From: Shinella zoogloeoides
GTDB taxonomy: Bacteria > Pseudomonadota > Alphaproteobacteria > Rhizobiales > Rhizobiaceae
DNA length: 64,000 bases
Direction: 5' to 3'
Assembly: GCF_030733845.1 (NCBI RefSeq)
Contig: NZ_CP132312.1
Span: 124,001-188,000 of the forward strand
Made by a program: the position numbers and the translations under genes. Numbering within the stretch: the first letter of the stretch is position 1; each line of letters starts with the position of its first letter. The notes beneath the pieces were generated by a model, which was not told the DNA's origin, made no database searches, and was given only the letters and a program-made list of their open reading frames with translations. Positions 44,870-54,613 of the stretch are shown here, one piece after another.

Positions 44870-45889
44870 TCAGCCCGCCTGGCGGCGCCCGTCGCGGCGG
44901 ATTTGCGAGGGCGTGTCGCCGAAGGCGGCGCGGAAGCGGCGAGTGAAGTGCGAGAGGCTCTCGAAACCGGTTTCCAGCGCGATCTCGATCAGCGGCTTGT
45001 TGGTGCGCACCACCATGTTGTACGCGGCGGCCATGCGGATCTTCATGTAGATCGCGCTCGGCGAGGCCCCCATGTCGCTCTCGAACAGCCGCTCCAGCTG
45101 ACGGCGGGAGACGTTGGTCATGGTGGCGATGCTGTCGATGGAGAGCAGGTCTTCCGTGTGCTGCTCCATCATCATGATGGCGAGATGCACGCGGCGGTCG
45201 CGTGCTTCGAGGCCGAGCGGATTGCGCGGCTGGAGGTCGGTGGCGTCGCGCCGGTGGCGGATCTGAAGGATTTCCAGCGCATTGCGCTCGGCCGCCTCGC
45301 CGACATGATGGCGCACGAGTGTCGCGGCAAGATCGGCGACGCTGCTGCCGCCGGCACAGGTGGCGACCTTGCCGTCGAAGCGGAAAATCTGCTCCGAGGT
45401 CGCATCGATGTCGGGGTAGCGCCCGCGGAATTCGCGGTGGTGCAGCCAGCTCACGCAGGCCGTATGGCCCTTGAGCAGCCCGGCTTCGGCGAGGATGAAA
45501 CTGCCGGTACACAGCCCGATCAGTCCGACGCCGGCATTGGCCGCCTTGCGCAGATAGGCCGTCGCATAGCTGTCGATCGGTTCGTCGACGCTCAGGAGGC
45601 CGCCGACGACGGCGATATAGTCGAAACAGGACGGATCGGCGAAGGGCGCGGTCGGGGCGACCTGGATGCCGCCCGACGAGGAGATGAAGTTGCGCGTGCT
45701 GCTGATGACGTCCCAATCGCAGTTGACGCGGCGGGAACGGTCCTCGCTGTCGCTGGCAAGGCGCAGGGTATCCACGAACAGCGCGAAGGCCGAGAGGGTG
45801 AAGCTCTTCGACAGGATGAAGCCGACGCGCAACGCCTTGGGCGCCGCCGCTCCGCTTATCTCCTTCGATGTCCGAACATCCAGCGCCAT
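44870..45889 (-). CDS. GlxA-type AraC-family transcriptional regulator
   Basis: 339-residue activator with an N-terminal DJ-1/PfpI-type sensor domain (VGFILSKSFTLSAFALFVDTLR to about residue 195, with GLCTGSFILAEAGLL in the usual cysteine elbow) and a C-terminal AraC DNA-binding domain (SIDSIATMTNVSRRQLERLF and IEIALETGFESLSHFTRRFR). Relatives such as GbdR and CdhR control quaternary amine catabolism, so a link to the many amine transporters nearby is possible. The ATG at 45889 has GGGAGGT upstream. Confidence 0.9.
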   Translation of the reverse strand: MALDVRTSKEISGAAAPKALRVGFILSKSFTLSAFALFVDTLRLASDSEDRSRRVNCDWDVISSTRNFISSSGGIQVAPTAPFADPSCFDYIAVVGGLLSVDEPIDSYATAYLRKAANAGVGLIGLCTGSFILAEAGLLKGHTACVSWLHHREFRGRYPDIDATSEQIFRFDGKVATCAGGSSVADLAATLVRHHVGEAAERNALEILQIRHRRDATDLQPRNPLGLEARDRRVHLAIMMMEQHTEDLLSIDSIATMTNVSRRQLERLFESDMGASPSAIYMKIRMAAAYNMVVRTNKPLIEIALETGFESLSHFTRRFRAAFGDTPSQIRRDGRRQAG

Positions 45890-46094
45890 CAGACCTCCCA
45901 AACCGTTCCGCCGGACACTATCGTCGCAGGCACGGACCGCTGGCAAGAGCCATAGCAGATTTCGCAGCGCGCCTCCATTCCCCGCCCGACGTTTGTGGAG
46001 GCGTGGACGCCCTGCCCGACGCTCGTCAGCGCGCAGGCGTTGGACAAGGGGTGCGTCAGGCTCCACTACCGGTTCTGAGAGCCCGCGAGGATAT

Positions 46095-46721
46095 TCAAGT
46101 GAGCGCCAACCCGGAATGGGCGACGGCCGCGGTGAAGAGGCGGCGGTCCGGCGTCTCGGCTTGCGACGCGCGGTCTTTCAGGATCTCCAGGAAGTCATAG
46201 CCGGCGGTCCAGCGGCCGAAGCCGCTCGCGACGTTGATATGGCCCGCCGCGCCGATATCGACGAGGCCGCTGCCCCAGGCATGCGCCGTCCGGCGCAGCC
46301 GGTCGAGCGGCATATAGGGGTCGTTGAGGCTGCCGACGACGAGGGAGGGAAACGGCAGATGCGTGTCCGGCATGGCGCCGAACCTGACGATGCAGGGATG
46401 CAAGGTTTCGGTCGCATCGAGATCGCAGGGAGCGACGAGCAGCGCGCCGCGGATGCGCGAGGCGAGCCGGCTTTCGGCGAAATGCGCCGCCAGGACACAG
46501 CCGAGGCTGTGCCCCACCAGCCAGACGTCCCTTCCTACCATCTCGACCTGCCGCTCCAGTTCCGTAAGCCACTGTTCGCGTCTGGGGCAGGTCCAGTCGT
46601 GCTGATCGACGACCCGGCTATCCGGATTGTCCCGTGCCCAATGGCGCTGCCAGTGCGTTTCCGGCGAACCGTTGAGGCCGGGCAGGATGAGGGTGTCGAC
46701 GGGTATATCGAGTGACGGCAT
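46095..46721 (-). CDS. RBBP9/YdeN family serine hydrolase
   Basis: 208-residue alpha/beta hydrolase. It starts with the family signature ILPGLNGSPETHWQRHWA; the nucleophile elbow is GHSLGCVLAAHF (near residue 70), the acid is in VVGSLNDPYMPLDRL and the histidine in IGAAGHINVASGFGRW. It is cytoplasmic and its substrate is unknown. It follows the metQNI genes on the same strand, 164 bases after the metI stop, with a hairpin between. Confidence 0.88.
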   Translation of the reverse strand: MPSLDIPVDTLILPGLNGSPETHWQRHWARDNPDSRVVDQHDWTCPRREQWLTELERQVEMVGRDVWLVGHSLGCVLAAHFAESRLASRIRGALLVAPCDLDATETLHPCIVRFGAMPDTHLPFPSLVVGSLNDPYMPLDRLRRTAHAWGSGLVDIGAAGHINVASGFGRWTAGYDFLEILKDRASQAETPDRRLFTAAVAHSGLALT

Positions 46722-46848
46722 GGCGGGCCTTCCTTCGCGAACGGGCTATGGTGCGGATGATGCGCGCGAAGGAGCGCGATCGTAAGAAAGGGCCTGCTAC
46801 AGTCTTCAAAATCCATGAAAATTCTTTGCATCCGCGGCGGGATGCGGG

Positions 46849-46875
46849 GCATCGGGCGGCTTCCCGTCCGATGCC
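46849..46875. terminator. Hairpin downstream of metI
   Basis: GGCATCGG (46849-46856) pairs with CCGATGCC (46868-46875), and a T-run follows on the plus strand (46876-46880). For the minus-strand metI transcript the T-run is on the wrong side and a second weak stem with GCATCC follows instead, so this may be only a 3'-end structure rather than an efficient terminator. Confidence 0.4.
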
Positions 46876-46885
46876 TTTTTGGGAC

Positions 46886-47542
46886 TCAGCCGCGATGATC
46901 GAGGCGGGCGACGAGGCGGTCGCCGAACCACTGGATGCCGCAGACGAGCACGATGAGCACCGCGACGACCGCAACCATCACGGCCGTCTCGAAACGCTGG
47001 TAGCCGTAGCGGATGGCAAGGTCGCCGAGCCCGCCCGCGCCGATGGCGCCGGCCATGGCGGAAGCGCCGATCAGCGTCACCAGCGTAACCGTGAAGCCGG
47101 CCACGATGCCCGGCAGCGCCTCGGGGATCAGCACCTCGCGCACGATCGTCCAGCGGTTGCCGCCCATGGCGCGCACCGCCTCGATGAGGCCGCGGTCGAC
47201 CTCCCTGAGCGAGACTTCGGCGATGCGGGCATAGTAGGGCGTCGCGGCGATCGACAGCGGCACGATGGCCGCCCAGGTGCCGATCGACGTTCCCACGATG
47301 AGGCGCGTCACCGGAATGAGCGCGACGAGCAGGATGATGAAGGGCACGGAGCGGAAGCCGTTGATGACGGCGCCGAGCACCCGGTTGATCGAGAGGTTTT
47401 CCGCAATGCCGCCGCGCGCCGTCGCGACCAGCGCAAGGCCGAGCGGCAGGCCGAAGACGAGCGAGATGACGCCGGAGGCGGCCGTCATCACGATGGTTTC
47501 CCAGAGCGAACGGACGAGAAGTTCAAGCATGATCGGCGACAT
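46886..47542 (-). CDS. metI: Methionine ABC transporter permease MetI
   Basis: 218-residue membrane subunit of the D/L-methionine importer. Five helices are visible, with the family block GFRSVPFIILLVALIPVTRL and the EAA loop EAVRAMGGNRWTIVREVLIP. The ATG at 47542 (MSPIMLELLVRSL) has GGAGG eight bases upstream inside metN; an ATG four codons later is the alternative. It overlaps metN by 20 bases. Confidence 0.93.
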   Translation of the reverse strand: MSPIMLELLVRSLWETIVMTAASGVISLVFGLPLGLALVATARGGIAENLSINRVLGAVINGFRSVPFIILLVALIPVTRLIVGTSIGTWAAIVPLSIAATPYYARIAEVSLREVDRGLIEAVRAMGGNRWTIVREVLIPEALPGIVAGFTVTLVTLIGASAMAGAIGAGGLGDLAIRYGYQRFETAVMVAVVAVLIVLVCGIQWFGDRLVARLDHRG

Positions 47543-48590
47543 GGCCGAGGACCTCCACCTGTGCGCCGAGGCGCTCCGCAAACGACGTGAGGCGCGCGGC
47601 GTCATCGGCCGGCACCGCGATGAAGAAGCGCCCGACGGCCTGCTCCTGGATATGATCAATGCCGCCGTGAAGGAGGCGATAGCCGCCGGGGAACGCGGCG
47701 GAAATATCCTGGAAGAGCGAACCGGTCGCGGCCGGCCCGGCGATGTCGAGGCTGACAATGGCCTCGCCGGCCATATCCGGCGAAAGCCGCTGCGCGATAT
47801 GGGCGGGAAGCTGCGGGCGGATACCGCTGAGAAGGCTCCTGGTGGTTTGCGCCTGCGGCTGGGAGAAAACCTGCCAGACCGGCCCCTCTTCCACCACGCG
47901 TCCGGCATCGAGAACCGCCACGCGGTCGGCGGTGGAGCGCACCACCTCCATCTCGTGCGTGACGAGCAGGATGGTGAGGCCGAGCTTGCTGTTGATATCC
48001 TTCAGCAGAGCAAGGATGGCGCGGGTCGTCTCCGGGTCCAGCGCGGAGGTCGCCTCATCGGACAGCAGCAGCGCGGGCTTTGCGGCAAGCGCGCGGGCGA
48101 TGCCGACACGCTGTTTCTGGCCGCCTGAAAGTTCGGACGGATAGGCCTTGGCCTTGCCCGAGAGGCCGACGAGGTCGAGCAGTTCGGCCGCGCGCGCAAG
48201 GCGCTTGGCTTTCGGCCAGCCTTCGATCTTCAGCGGCAGGGCGACGTTCTCCTCCACCGTCTTGGCGGAGAGCAGGTTGAAATGCTGGAAGATCATGCCG
48301 ATGCGGCGGCGCAGCGGCTGCAGTTCGGCTTCGCCGAGACCGGTGATCTCACGGCCCTCGATGGCGATCGTGCCGCTGTCCGGCCGTTCTAGGCCGTTGA
48401 GGCAGCGGATCAGCGTCGACTTGCCGGCGCCGCTTCGCCCGATGATGCCGAGGATCTCGCCGCGGCGTACCGTCAGCGAAACGCCGTCCAGCGCCGCCGT
48501 CTCGCCGAAACGCCGGCGCACGTCCGCAAGGTGGATGACATCCTGCTCGTCTATGCTTGCCGCCGCGCGCCAGGTCACATGTTCGTTCAT
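47523..48590 (-). CDS. metN: Methionine ABC transporter ATPase MetN
   Basis: 355-residue ATPase with Walker [10 protein letters not shown], signature LSGGQKQRVGIARAL, Walker B LLLSDEATSALD, followed by a C-terminal NIL domain (about residues 270-350) that binds methionine and inhibits transport. It lies between metQ and metI on the minus strand; a strong hairpin separates it from metQ. Confidence 0.94.
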   Translation of the reverse strand: MNEHVTWRAAASIDEQDVIHLADVRRRFGETAALDGVSLTVRRGEILGIIGRSGAGKSTLIRCLNGLERPDSGTIAIEGREITGLGEAELQPLRRRIGMIFQHFNLLSAKTVEENVALPLKIEGWPKAKRLARAAELLDLVGLSGKAKAYPSELSGGQKQRVGIARALAAKPALLLSDEATSALDPETTRAILALLKDINSKLGLTILLVTHEMEVVRSTADRVAVLDAGRVVEEGPVWQVFSQPQAQTTRSLLSGIRPQLPAHIAQRLSPDMAGEAIVSLDIAGPAATGSLFQDISAAFPGGYRLLHGGIDHIQEQAVGRFFIAVPADDAARLTSFAERLGAQVEVLGHVADHA

Positions 48591-48615
48591 TCGATTTTCC
48601 TTCCCGAAACGGGAA

Positions 48616-48652
48616 GACAGCCCGCGACGGCTGGAGCGCGTCGCGGGCTGTC
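48616..48652. other. Strong hairpin between metQ and metN
   Basis: GACAGCCCGCGACG (48616-48629) pairs with CGTCGCGGGCTGTC (48639-48652), a 14-base perfect stem with a 9-base loop. It has no T-run in either direction. It lies 20 bases after the metQ stop and probably blocks 3' exonucleases, keeping binding-protein mRNA in excess of metNI. Confidence 0.65.
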
Positions 48653-48672
48653 TCGATTTGACGTTGAATGCC

Positions 48673-49521
48673 TCAATAGGCGCTGATGCCGGTGCCCTTG
48701 TAGACGCGGTCGAATTCGGCCTTCACGGCGTCGTTCTGGTAGGCTTCGACGAGCGGCTTGACCCAGGGCTCATCCTTCGATTCCTCGCGCACCGCGATGA
48801 AGTTGCGGTACGGATTGTCGTCGACCGCCTCCTGCGCGATGCGGTTTTCCGGGGTAAGGCCGCTCTTCAGCGCCCAGTCGGTGTTGACCACCGCCGCGTC
48901 GAGGTCATCGACCGAACGGCCGACGATACCGGCGTCGAGTTCCTTGATCTCGATGTTCTTCGGATTTTCCGCGATGTCGGCGATGGTGGCGAGAATGCCG
49001 GTGCCGTCCTTCAGCTTGATCAGGCCTTCCTGCTCGAGCACGCGCAGCGCGCGCCCTTCGTTCGACGGATCGTTCGGCACGCCGACGACGGCGCCTTCCG
49101 AAAGATCGGCGATCTTGGTGTGCTTCTTCGAATAGAGGCCGATCGGCCAGACGGCGGTGTAGCCGACCGGCACGATCTTGTAGCCGTGCGTCTTCACCTG
49201 GTTTTCGAGGTAAGGCAGGTGCTGGAAGGCGTTCGCGTCGATCTCGCCGCGCGCCAGCGCCTCGTTCGGCTGGGTGTAGTCGTTGAAGACGACCGTCTCG
49301 ATGGTGAGGCCCTTCTTGGCGGCTTCCGCCGTCACGACACGCCAGACATCCTCGTCCTCGCCGGAGATGATGCCGACCTTCAGGTCCTTCTTGTCCTCTG
49401 CGGCGGCGGGAGCCGGTGCGGAGAGTGTGGAGACGGCGACCGCCGCCACGGCGAACGCCGCAAGCACGGTCCGGCGGGGAAGAAGGGTGCCTTCGAGGAG
49501 GGTTTTGCTGATTTTCGACAT
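48673..49521 (-). CDS. metQ: Methionine-binding protein MetQ (NlpA family)
   Basis: 282-residue periplasmic binding protein. A long signal region (about residues 1-42, hydrophobic core TVLAAFAVAAVAVSTL ending APAAA) precedes DLKVGIISGEDEDVW. The conserved segments FNDYTQPNEALARGEIDANAFQH and VGVPNDPSNEGRALRVLEQ are typical of MetQ. There is no lipobox cysteine, so it is likely soluble. The ATG at 49521 was selected over an upstream ATG as the extra 29 residues do not resemble a signal peptide. Confidence 0.93.
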   Translation of the reverse strand: MSKISKTLLEGTLLPRRTVLAAFAVAAVAVSTLSAPAPAAAEDKKDLKVGIISGEDEDVWRVVTAEAAKKGLTIETVVFNDYTQPNEALARGEIDANAFQHLPYLENQVKTHGYKIVPVGYTAVWPIGLYSKKHTKIADLSEGAVVGVPNDPSNEGRALRVLEQEGLIKLKDGTGILATIADIAENPKNIEIKELDAGIVGRSVDDLDAAVVNTDWALKSGLTPENRIAQEAVDDNPYRNFIAVREESKDEPWVKPLVEAYQNDAVKAEFDRVYKGTGISAY

Positions 49522-49713
49522 TCTGGACTGCTTTCGCGATTGGGAGGATCGACTTCGAAACACCTTTGTTTCTGAAAGCAAAATCGCAAATGCCGCTTTT
49601 TCGGACAACGAATGGCGGTTTATCGGGCAGGCGGAATGCGAACTTTCCCTCTAGCGCTTCGGCCGGAAGGGAAAATATTTTCCACTATATTTATAGACTA
49701 TGCCGCTGCCGGC

Positions 49714-50400
49714 TCATCCCGTCTTACCGAGCGCGGCGACGCGTTCGAAGTGGCTGCGTCCGAGATAGCCGGTGCCGTCGCGGATATCGGCGGCAATCGC
49801 CGCCTTCAGGGCATTGGCGTCCCGCTTGACGATGGCGGCAAGCGCTTCGGCGTGCCTATCGACCTGATAGGTCTGCGACAGCGTCTCGCCCGCCCGGCGC
49901 ATGAAGGGGCCGAGCCGCAGCCAGAGGGATTCGATGAGCGGCAGCATCACCGTGCCGGGCCGCGCTTCGTAGAGGCAGCGGTGGAAGTCGAAATTCGCCT
50001 CGACCAGCCGCCCGAAATTTCCGACGGCCAGCGCCTGGTCCGCCTGCTGGTCGAAGGCTCTCAGGCGGGCGAGCCTGCGCTCGTCGATGAACGGCATGGC
50101 GCGCTCGGCCGCCCGGGTTTCGAGCGCAACACGCGCCTCCAGCACCTCCTCGAAACTCTGGGGATCGAGGACCGGCACCCGGACGCGGCGGTTGTCGAGC
50201 AGTTCCAGCGCCCCGTCCGCGACGAGACGATGCAGCGCCTCGCGCACCGGCATGGCGCTGACGCCCAGCGTCTCTGCAAGGCCGTTGATCGTCACCGGAT
50301 CACCCGGCTCGAACTGGCCCGTCATGATGCCGCGCCGCAAGACGCGGTAGACCCATTGTTTGGCGGATTCGGATGCCTCCCGACCGGCTGCAACCAGCAT
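49714..50400 (-). CDS. GntR/FadR-family (FCD) transcriptional regulator
   Basis: 228-residue regulator with an N-terminal winged helix (INGLAETLGVSAMPVREALHRLV, about residues 37-60) and a C-terminal FCD domain. The expected metal-binding pattern includes residues in FDFHRCLYE and DRHAEALAAI. The ATG at 50400 follows GGAGGGAGGG. It is divergent from ABC system 2, with paired TGATCA palindromes in between, so it probably represses that operon. Confidence 0.88.
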   Translation of the reverse strand: MLVAAGREASESAKQWVYRVLRRGIMTGQFEPGDPVTINGLAETLGVSAMPVREALHRLVADGALELLDNRRVRVPVLDPQSFEEVLEARVALETRAAERAMPFIDERRLARLRAFDQQADQALAVGNFGRLVEANFDFHRCLYEARPGTVMLPLIESLWLRLGPFMRRAGETLSQTYQVDRHAEALAAIVKRDANALKAAIAADIRDGTGYLGRSHFERVAALGKTG

Positions 50401-50517
50401 GCTGAAACCCTCCCTCCGTAGACACGGGCTCTCCCGGCCCATCATCCCAGGGCTGAATTCTCCGGGCCTTGCACGCAGAACGGATAAATTCGCAAAGCCC
50501 AAAAACGCCCTTTACAG

Positions 50518-50547
50518 ATTTGATCAAATTATGATTTGTTGTGATCA
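50518..50547. promoter_or_regulatory. Paired TGATCA palindromes, candidate FCD-regulator operator
   Basis: ATTTGATCAAAT (50518-50529) is a perfect 12-base palindrome, and a second TGATCA lies at 50542-50547, 21 bases (two turns) from the first. Both are in the divergent promoter region (50401-50657, otherwise without genes) between the regulator and the ABC operon. Confidence 0.5.
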
Positions 50548-50657
50548 TAAGCAAGACAAGCCTATCACATAAGAGCCGTGATCAGCGGCCGGACAGAGGA
50601 CAGCCGGCGGTTTGGGGCAGAGGAAGCTCGGGACGCCGGTCGACAAACGGGGAACCG

Positions 50658-51755
50658 ATGACTGAAACCCGAACGACCGCGGCCCATGGCGGCGCCATTG
50701 GCATGCATGGCATCAAGAAATGGTTCGGCACCTTCCAGGCCGTCGATGACGTCACGCTGGATATCCGCTCGAACGAATTCTTCACCCTTCTCGGCCCGTC
50801 GGGCTGCGGAAAGACCACTCTCCTCAGGATGATCGCCGGTTTCGAGCTGCCGACCGAGGGGCAGGTCCTGCTCGACGGCGTCGATATCTCCCACCTCCTG
50901 CCGAACCAGCGGCCGGTCAACACGGTCTTTCAGAACTACGCCCTCTTCCCGCATCTGACGGTCGCCGAAAACATCGGTTTCGGCCTCAAGATGCTCGGCA
51001 AGCCGAAGTCCGAGATCGAGAGCGTCGTCAAGGACATGCTCAAGCTCGTGCATCTCGAGGGGCGCGGCAACAATCCGGTGACGCAGCTTTCCGGCGGCCA
51101 GCAGCAGCGCGTGGCGCTCGCCCGCGCGCTCGCGCCGCGGCCGAAGGTCCTGCTGCTCGACGAGCCGCTTTCCGCGCTCGATCTCAAGCTGCGCAAGTCC
51201 ATGCAGATGGAGCTGAAGCGCCTGCAGCTCGAAACCGGCATCACCTTCGTCTTCGTCACGCACGACCAGGAAGAAGCGCTCACCATGTCCGACCGCATCG
51301 CCGTCATGTCGACGGGCACGGTCCGGCAGGTGGGCTCGCCCTGGGACATCTACGACCGCCCCGCCGAACGCTTCGTCGCCGACTTCATCGGCGAGACGAA
51401 CTTCCTGGAGGCCGACGTCGTCTCGGTTGCCGGCAACAGGGCCCGCGTGCGGCTTTCCTCCGGCGCGGAAATCTCCGCGACCTATCCGGAAGACGTGACG
51501 CCCAAGGGCAAGGTCACGATCGTCATCCGCCCGGAACATGCCCGTCTCGGGCCGCCGGGCTCGGGCGTCATGGAAGGCGTGCTCGACGACATCGTCTATC
51601 TCGGCACGGACAACCACTTCCACGTCAAGACCGATGGCGGCAGCACGTTCATCGTGCGCCAGCAAAACGCCAAGAGCGGCCCTTGCGGCTTCTCCGAACA
51701 TGACCGCGTCAGCGTCGCCATCAATGACGATGTCGCCCAGATCCTGAGGGACTAG
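50658..51755 (+). CDS. Polyamine-type ABC transporter ATPase (PotA-like), system 2
   Basis: 365-residue ATPase. Walker [11 protein letters not shown]-loop [10 protein letters not shown], signature [15 protein letters not shown], Walker [12 protein letters not shown], then a TOBE domain from about residue 285. The ATG follows CGGGGAACC. It is the first gene of a six-gene plus-strand run (ATPase, two permeases, binding protein, hydrolase, amidohydrolase). Confidence 0.92.
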   Translation: MTETRTTAAHGGAIGMHGIKKWFGTFQAVDDVTLDIRSNEFFTLLGPSGCGKTTLLRMIAGFELPTEGQVLLDGVDISHLLPNQRPVNTVFQNYALFPHLTVAENIGFGLKMLGKPKSEIESVVKDMLKLVHLEGRGNNPVTQLSGGQQQRVALARALAPRPKVLLLDEPLSALDLKLRKSMQMELKRLQLETGITFVFVTHDQEEALTMSDRIAVMSTGTVRQVGSPWDIYDRPAERFVADFIGETNFLEADVVSVAGNRARVRLSSGAEISATYPEDVTPKGKVTIVIRPEHARLGPPGSGVMEGVLDDIVYLGTDNHFHVKTDGGSTFIVRQQNAKSGPCGFSEHDRVSVAINDDVAQILRD

Positions 51756-51757
51756 CC

Positions 51758-52684
51758 ATGACGGTCAGCGCTCAGGACGTCAGCGAACAGCGGCAGAAGA
51801 AAGACATCCGGGACCGCTGGCTGCTCAGCTCCCCTGCCCTCCTTCTCATTCTCGCGGCCGGGGTCGGCCCCCTCCTCATCGTTGTGCTCTATTCCTTCCT
51901 CGCGCCGGGCAGCTACGGCGACGTGAAGTGGGAATTCTCCTCGGAGGGCTGGTTCAACGTCCTCTTCACGCGCGACATCTTCGACGAGACCGTCTCGCTC
52001 GCCGACGCGCATTTTTCCATCTTCTGGCGCAGCGCCAAGCTGGCCTTCGCCACGACGGTCCTCTGCCTGATCTTCGGCTTTCCGACGGCCTATTTCATCG
52101 CGACGCGCGCGCCGCACAGCCGCTCGCTCTGGCTCTTCCTCATCACCATCCCCTTCTGGACGAACATGCTCATCCGCACCTTCGCCATCCAGGAGGTGAT
52201 CCGTTCGGAAGGCATCGTCAACACGCTCTTGATGAAGATCGGTCTCATCTCGGCGCCGATCCAGATGATGTTCACCGACTTCGCCATCATGCTCGGCATG
52301 ACCTACGTCTTCCTGCCGCTGATGGTCCTGCCGCTCTACGCGAGCCTCGAAAAGCTCGATTTCCGGCTGATCGAGGCGGGTTACGACCTCTACGCCTCGC
52401 GTTTCGGCGTGCTGTGGCGCATCGTCATCCCGCTTGTCAAACCCGGTATTATCGCCGGCTCAATCCTCGTCTTCGTGCCGGCGCTGTCGTCCTACGTGGT
52501 GCCGCGCGTCCTCGGCGGCGGCAAGAACCTCATGGTCGGCAACCTGATCGAATTGCAGTTCGGACAGGGGCGCAACTGGCCGCTCGGCGCGGCGCTCTCC
52601 GTCACGCTCGTCATCATCGTGCTTTTCGCGATGCTCTACTATGTCCGCAATGCGTCGAAGTCCGGAGGCGGCACCCATGGCTAA
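51758..52684 (+). CDS. Polyamine-type ABC permease (PotB-like), system 2
   Basis: 308-residue permease with a 25-residue hydrophilic N-terminus, then six helices. FLITIPFWTNMLIRTFAI and LPLMVLPLYASLEKLDFRLI are PotB hallmarks; the EAA loop is EAGYDLYASRFGVLWRIVIP. It starts two bases after the ATPase stop and overlaps the next permease by 8 bases. Confidence 0.92.
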   Translation: MTVSAQDVSEQRQKKDIRDRWLLSSPALLLILAAGVGPLLIVVLYSFLAPGSYGDVKWEFSSEGWFNVLFTRDIFDETVSLADAHFSIFWRSAKLAFATTVLCLIFGFPTAYFIATRAPHSRSLWLFLITIPFWTNMLIRTFAIQEVIRSEGIVNTLLMKIGLISAPIQMMFTDFAIMLGMTYVFLPLMVLPLYASLEKLDFRLIEAGYDLYASRFGVLWRIVIPLVKPGIIAGSILVFVPALSSYVVPRVLGGGKNLMVGNLIELQFGQGRNWPLGAALSVTLVIIVLFAMLYYVRNASKSGGGTHG

Positions 52685-53489
52685 GTCCTTCTCGATCAAG
52701 CGCCAGCCGGGCTTCGCGACGATCGCGATGCTCTGCTTCTTCCTGCTCTACCTGCCGATCGCGACCCTCGTCGTCTATTCCTTCAATTCCGGCATGTCGA
52801 TCGCCACCTGGGAAGGCTTCTCCTTCCGCTGGTTCGAGAGCGCCTGGAACAATCAGCAGGTCGTCGAGGCGTCCTGGCGGTCGCTGCGCATTGCCGCGGT
52901 CGCTGCGGTCATCGCGACGGCCTGCGCGACGCTGGCGGCCATCGCCACGACGCGCACCGCGCCCTATCGCGGCCTCACCTTCAAATATTCCATCATCAAC
53001 ATGCCTTTGCTGGTGCCGGAGATCGTGACGGCGGTGGCGCTGCTGATCCTCTTCTCGCGCGTCAAGGTCTGGACCGGCTATTCGGGGCTCGGATACCTGA
53101 TCGTCGCCCACGCGGCCTTCTGCATTCCCTTCGCCTACATGCCGATCCGCGCGCGCCTCGAAAGCATGGACCTGTCGCTGGAAAAGGCCGCGGCCGACCT
53201 CTACGCCTCGTCCTTCCAGACCTTCCGCTATGTCACGCTGCCGTTGCTGTGGCCGGGCATTCTCGCGGGCCTGATGCTCGCCTTCGTGATCTCGCTCGAC
53301 GACGTCGTCATCACCGAATTCGTCAAGTCGGGCGGACAGGATACGCTGCCGACCTATATGCTGGGCCAGCTGCGCCGCGTGGTGACGCCGGAGATGAACG
53401 CCATCTCGACGGTCTTCCTCGTGCTCTCGCTGGCGATCGTCACCCTCTTTTTCTTCCTGAGCCGTACGCCTCAGAAGGACAACGAATAG
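52677..53489 (+). CDS. Polyamine-type ABC permease (PotC-like), system 2
   Basis: 270-residue permease. The opening [20 protein letters not shown] and the EAA loop [20 protein letters not shown] match PotC, as does [19 protein letters not shown]. The ATG at 52677 overlaps the preceding permease by 8 bases. The binding-protein gene follows after 17 bases. Confidence 0.92.
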   Translation: MAKSFSIKRQPGFATIAMLCFFLLYLPIATLVVYSFNSGMSIATWEGFSFRWFESAWNNQQVVEASWRSLRIAAVAAVIATACATLAAIATTRTAPYRGLTFKYSIINMPLLVPEIVTAVALLILFSRVKVWTGYSGLGYLIVAHAAFCIPFAYMPIRARLESMDLSLEKAAADLYASSFQTFRYVTLPLLWPGILAGLMLAFVISLDDVVITEFVKSGGQDTLPTYMLGQLRRVVTPEMNAISTVFLVLSLAIVTLFFFLSRTPQKDNE

Positions 53490-53506
53490 AAAAAGGAGAA
53501 CAGCCT

Positions 53507-54541
53507 ATGAAAACGAAACTGGGATTGATCGCGCTTGCCGCCGGCATGATGGCCTCCACCGCCATCGCGCATGCCGAAGGCGAACTCAACATCTTCAACT
53601 GGGGCAATTATACCAGCCCCGAAATGATCAAGAAGTTCGAGGAAGCCCACAAGGTCAAGGTCACGATCACTGACTACGACTCGAACGACACCGCGCTCGC
53701 CAAGATCCGCCAGGGCGGCCACGGCTTCGACATCGTCGTGCCCTCCGCCAGCGTCATGCCGATCTGGATTTCGGAAGGCCTGCTGCTGCAGTCCGAGCCG
53801 AACCAGATGGAGAACTTCAAGAACGTCGATCCCCAGTGGGTGAACGTGCCGTTCGACGAGGGCCGCCACTATTCGGTTCCGTGGCTCTGGGGCACGACGG
53901 GCGTGACGGTCAACAAGGGCGTCTATTCCGGCGACATCAACACCTCGGCCATCTTCCTCGATCCGCCGGCCGAGCTGGTCGGCAAGGTCAACGTCATTCC
54001 GGAAATGTCCGACGTGATGCATATGGCGGTGACCTATGCGGGCGGCGAACCCTGCACGGGCGACCTCGCGATCCTGAAGAAGACGCGCGACATCCTGACG
54101 GCAGCCAAGCCGAAGTGGATTTCCATGGACTACGGCAACATCGAGAAATACTCGAAGGAGGACCTTGCGGCCGGCGTGAACTGGAACGGCGCGTCCTTCC
54201 GCGCCCGGCTGCAGAACGACAAGGTCGCCTACGGCTATCCGAAGGAAGGCTATCCGGTCTGGATGGACAATGCCGCGATCCTCAAGGACGCCAAGAACGT
54301 CGACAATGCCAAGCTCTTCCTGAACTTCATCATGGATCCGGAAAACGCCGCCATGCTGTCGGCCTTCGGCCGCTATGCCAACGGCATCAAGGGCTCCGAG
54401 CCGTTCATGCCCGCGGACATGAAGGACGCGCCGGAAATCAAGATTCCGGACGAACTGAAGGCCGCCGGCAAGTTCAACCTCGCCTGCCCGCCGGAAGTGC
54501 AGGAACTCTACACCAAAATCTGGACGGAACTGCAGAAGTAA
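53507..54541 (+). CDS. Spermidine/putrescine-type ABC substrate-binding protein (PotD-like), system 2
   Basis: 344-residue periplasmic protein. The signal peptide is residues 1-23 ([20 protein letters not shown], then AHA). The mature start [21 protein letters not shown] is the PotD opening. The ligand-pocket region around [15 protein letters not shown] is conserved. AAAAGGAGAAC gives a strong ribosome binding site, consistent with high expression. A hairpin follows the stop. Confidence 0.92.
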   Translation: MKTKLGLIALAAGMMASTAIAHAEGELNIFNWGNYTSPEMIKKFEEAHKVKVTITDYDSNDTALAKIRQGGHGFDIVVPSASVMPIWISEGLLLQSEPNQMENFKNVDPQWVNVPFDEGRHYSVPWLWGTTGVTVNKGVYSGDINTSAIFLDPPAELVGKVNVIPEMSDVMHMAVTYAGGEPCTGDLAILKKTRDILTAAKPKWISMDYGNIEKYSKEDLAAGVNWNGASFRARLQNDKVAYGYPKEGYPVWMDNAAILKDAKNVDNAKLFLNFIMDPENAAMLSAFGRYANGIKGSEPFMPADMKDAPEIKIPDELKAAGKFNLACPPEVQELYTKIWTELQK

Positions 54542-54570
54542 GCGGCATCGCCGCATAGGAGGACAGCCTA

Positions 54571-54597
54571 CGCGGGAGGGCACGCCGCCTTCCCGCG
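54571..54597. other. Intercistronic hairpin after potD-like gene, system 2
   Basis: CGCGGGA (54571-54577) pairs with TCCCGCG (54591-54597), 30 bases after the stop. There is no T-run, so a 3'-end stabiliser is likelier than a terminator; the hydrolase gene starts 16 bases later. Confidence 0.5.
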
Positions 54598-54613
54598 CTT
54601 CGGCTGGATTTTC

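Noticed and set aside
46849..46880. Efficient rho-independent terminator of metI
   Set aside because: The T-run is on the plus strand side, whereas metI is read on the minus strand; listed only as a hairpin with low confidence.
49522..49713. SAM-II or other SAM riboswitch upstream of metQ
   Set aside because: SAM-responsive leaders are common before methionine genes in alphaproteobacteria, but I could not find the conserved SAM-II core in this 190-base gap.
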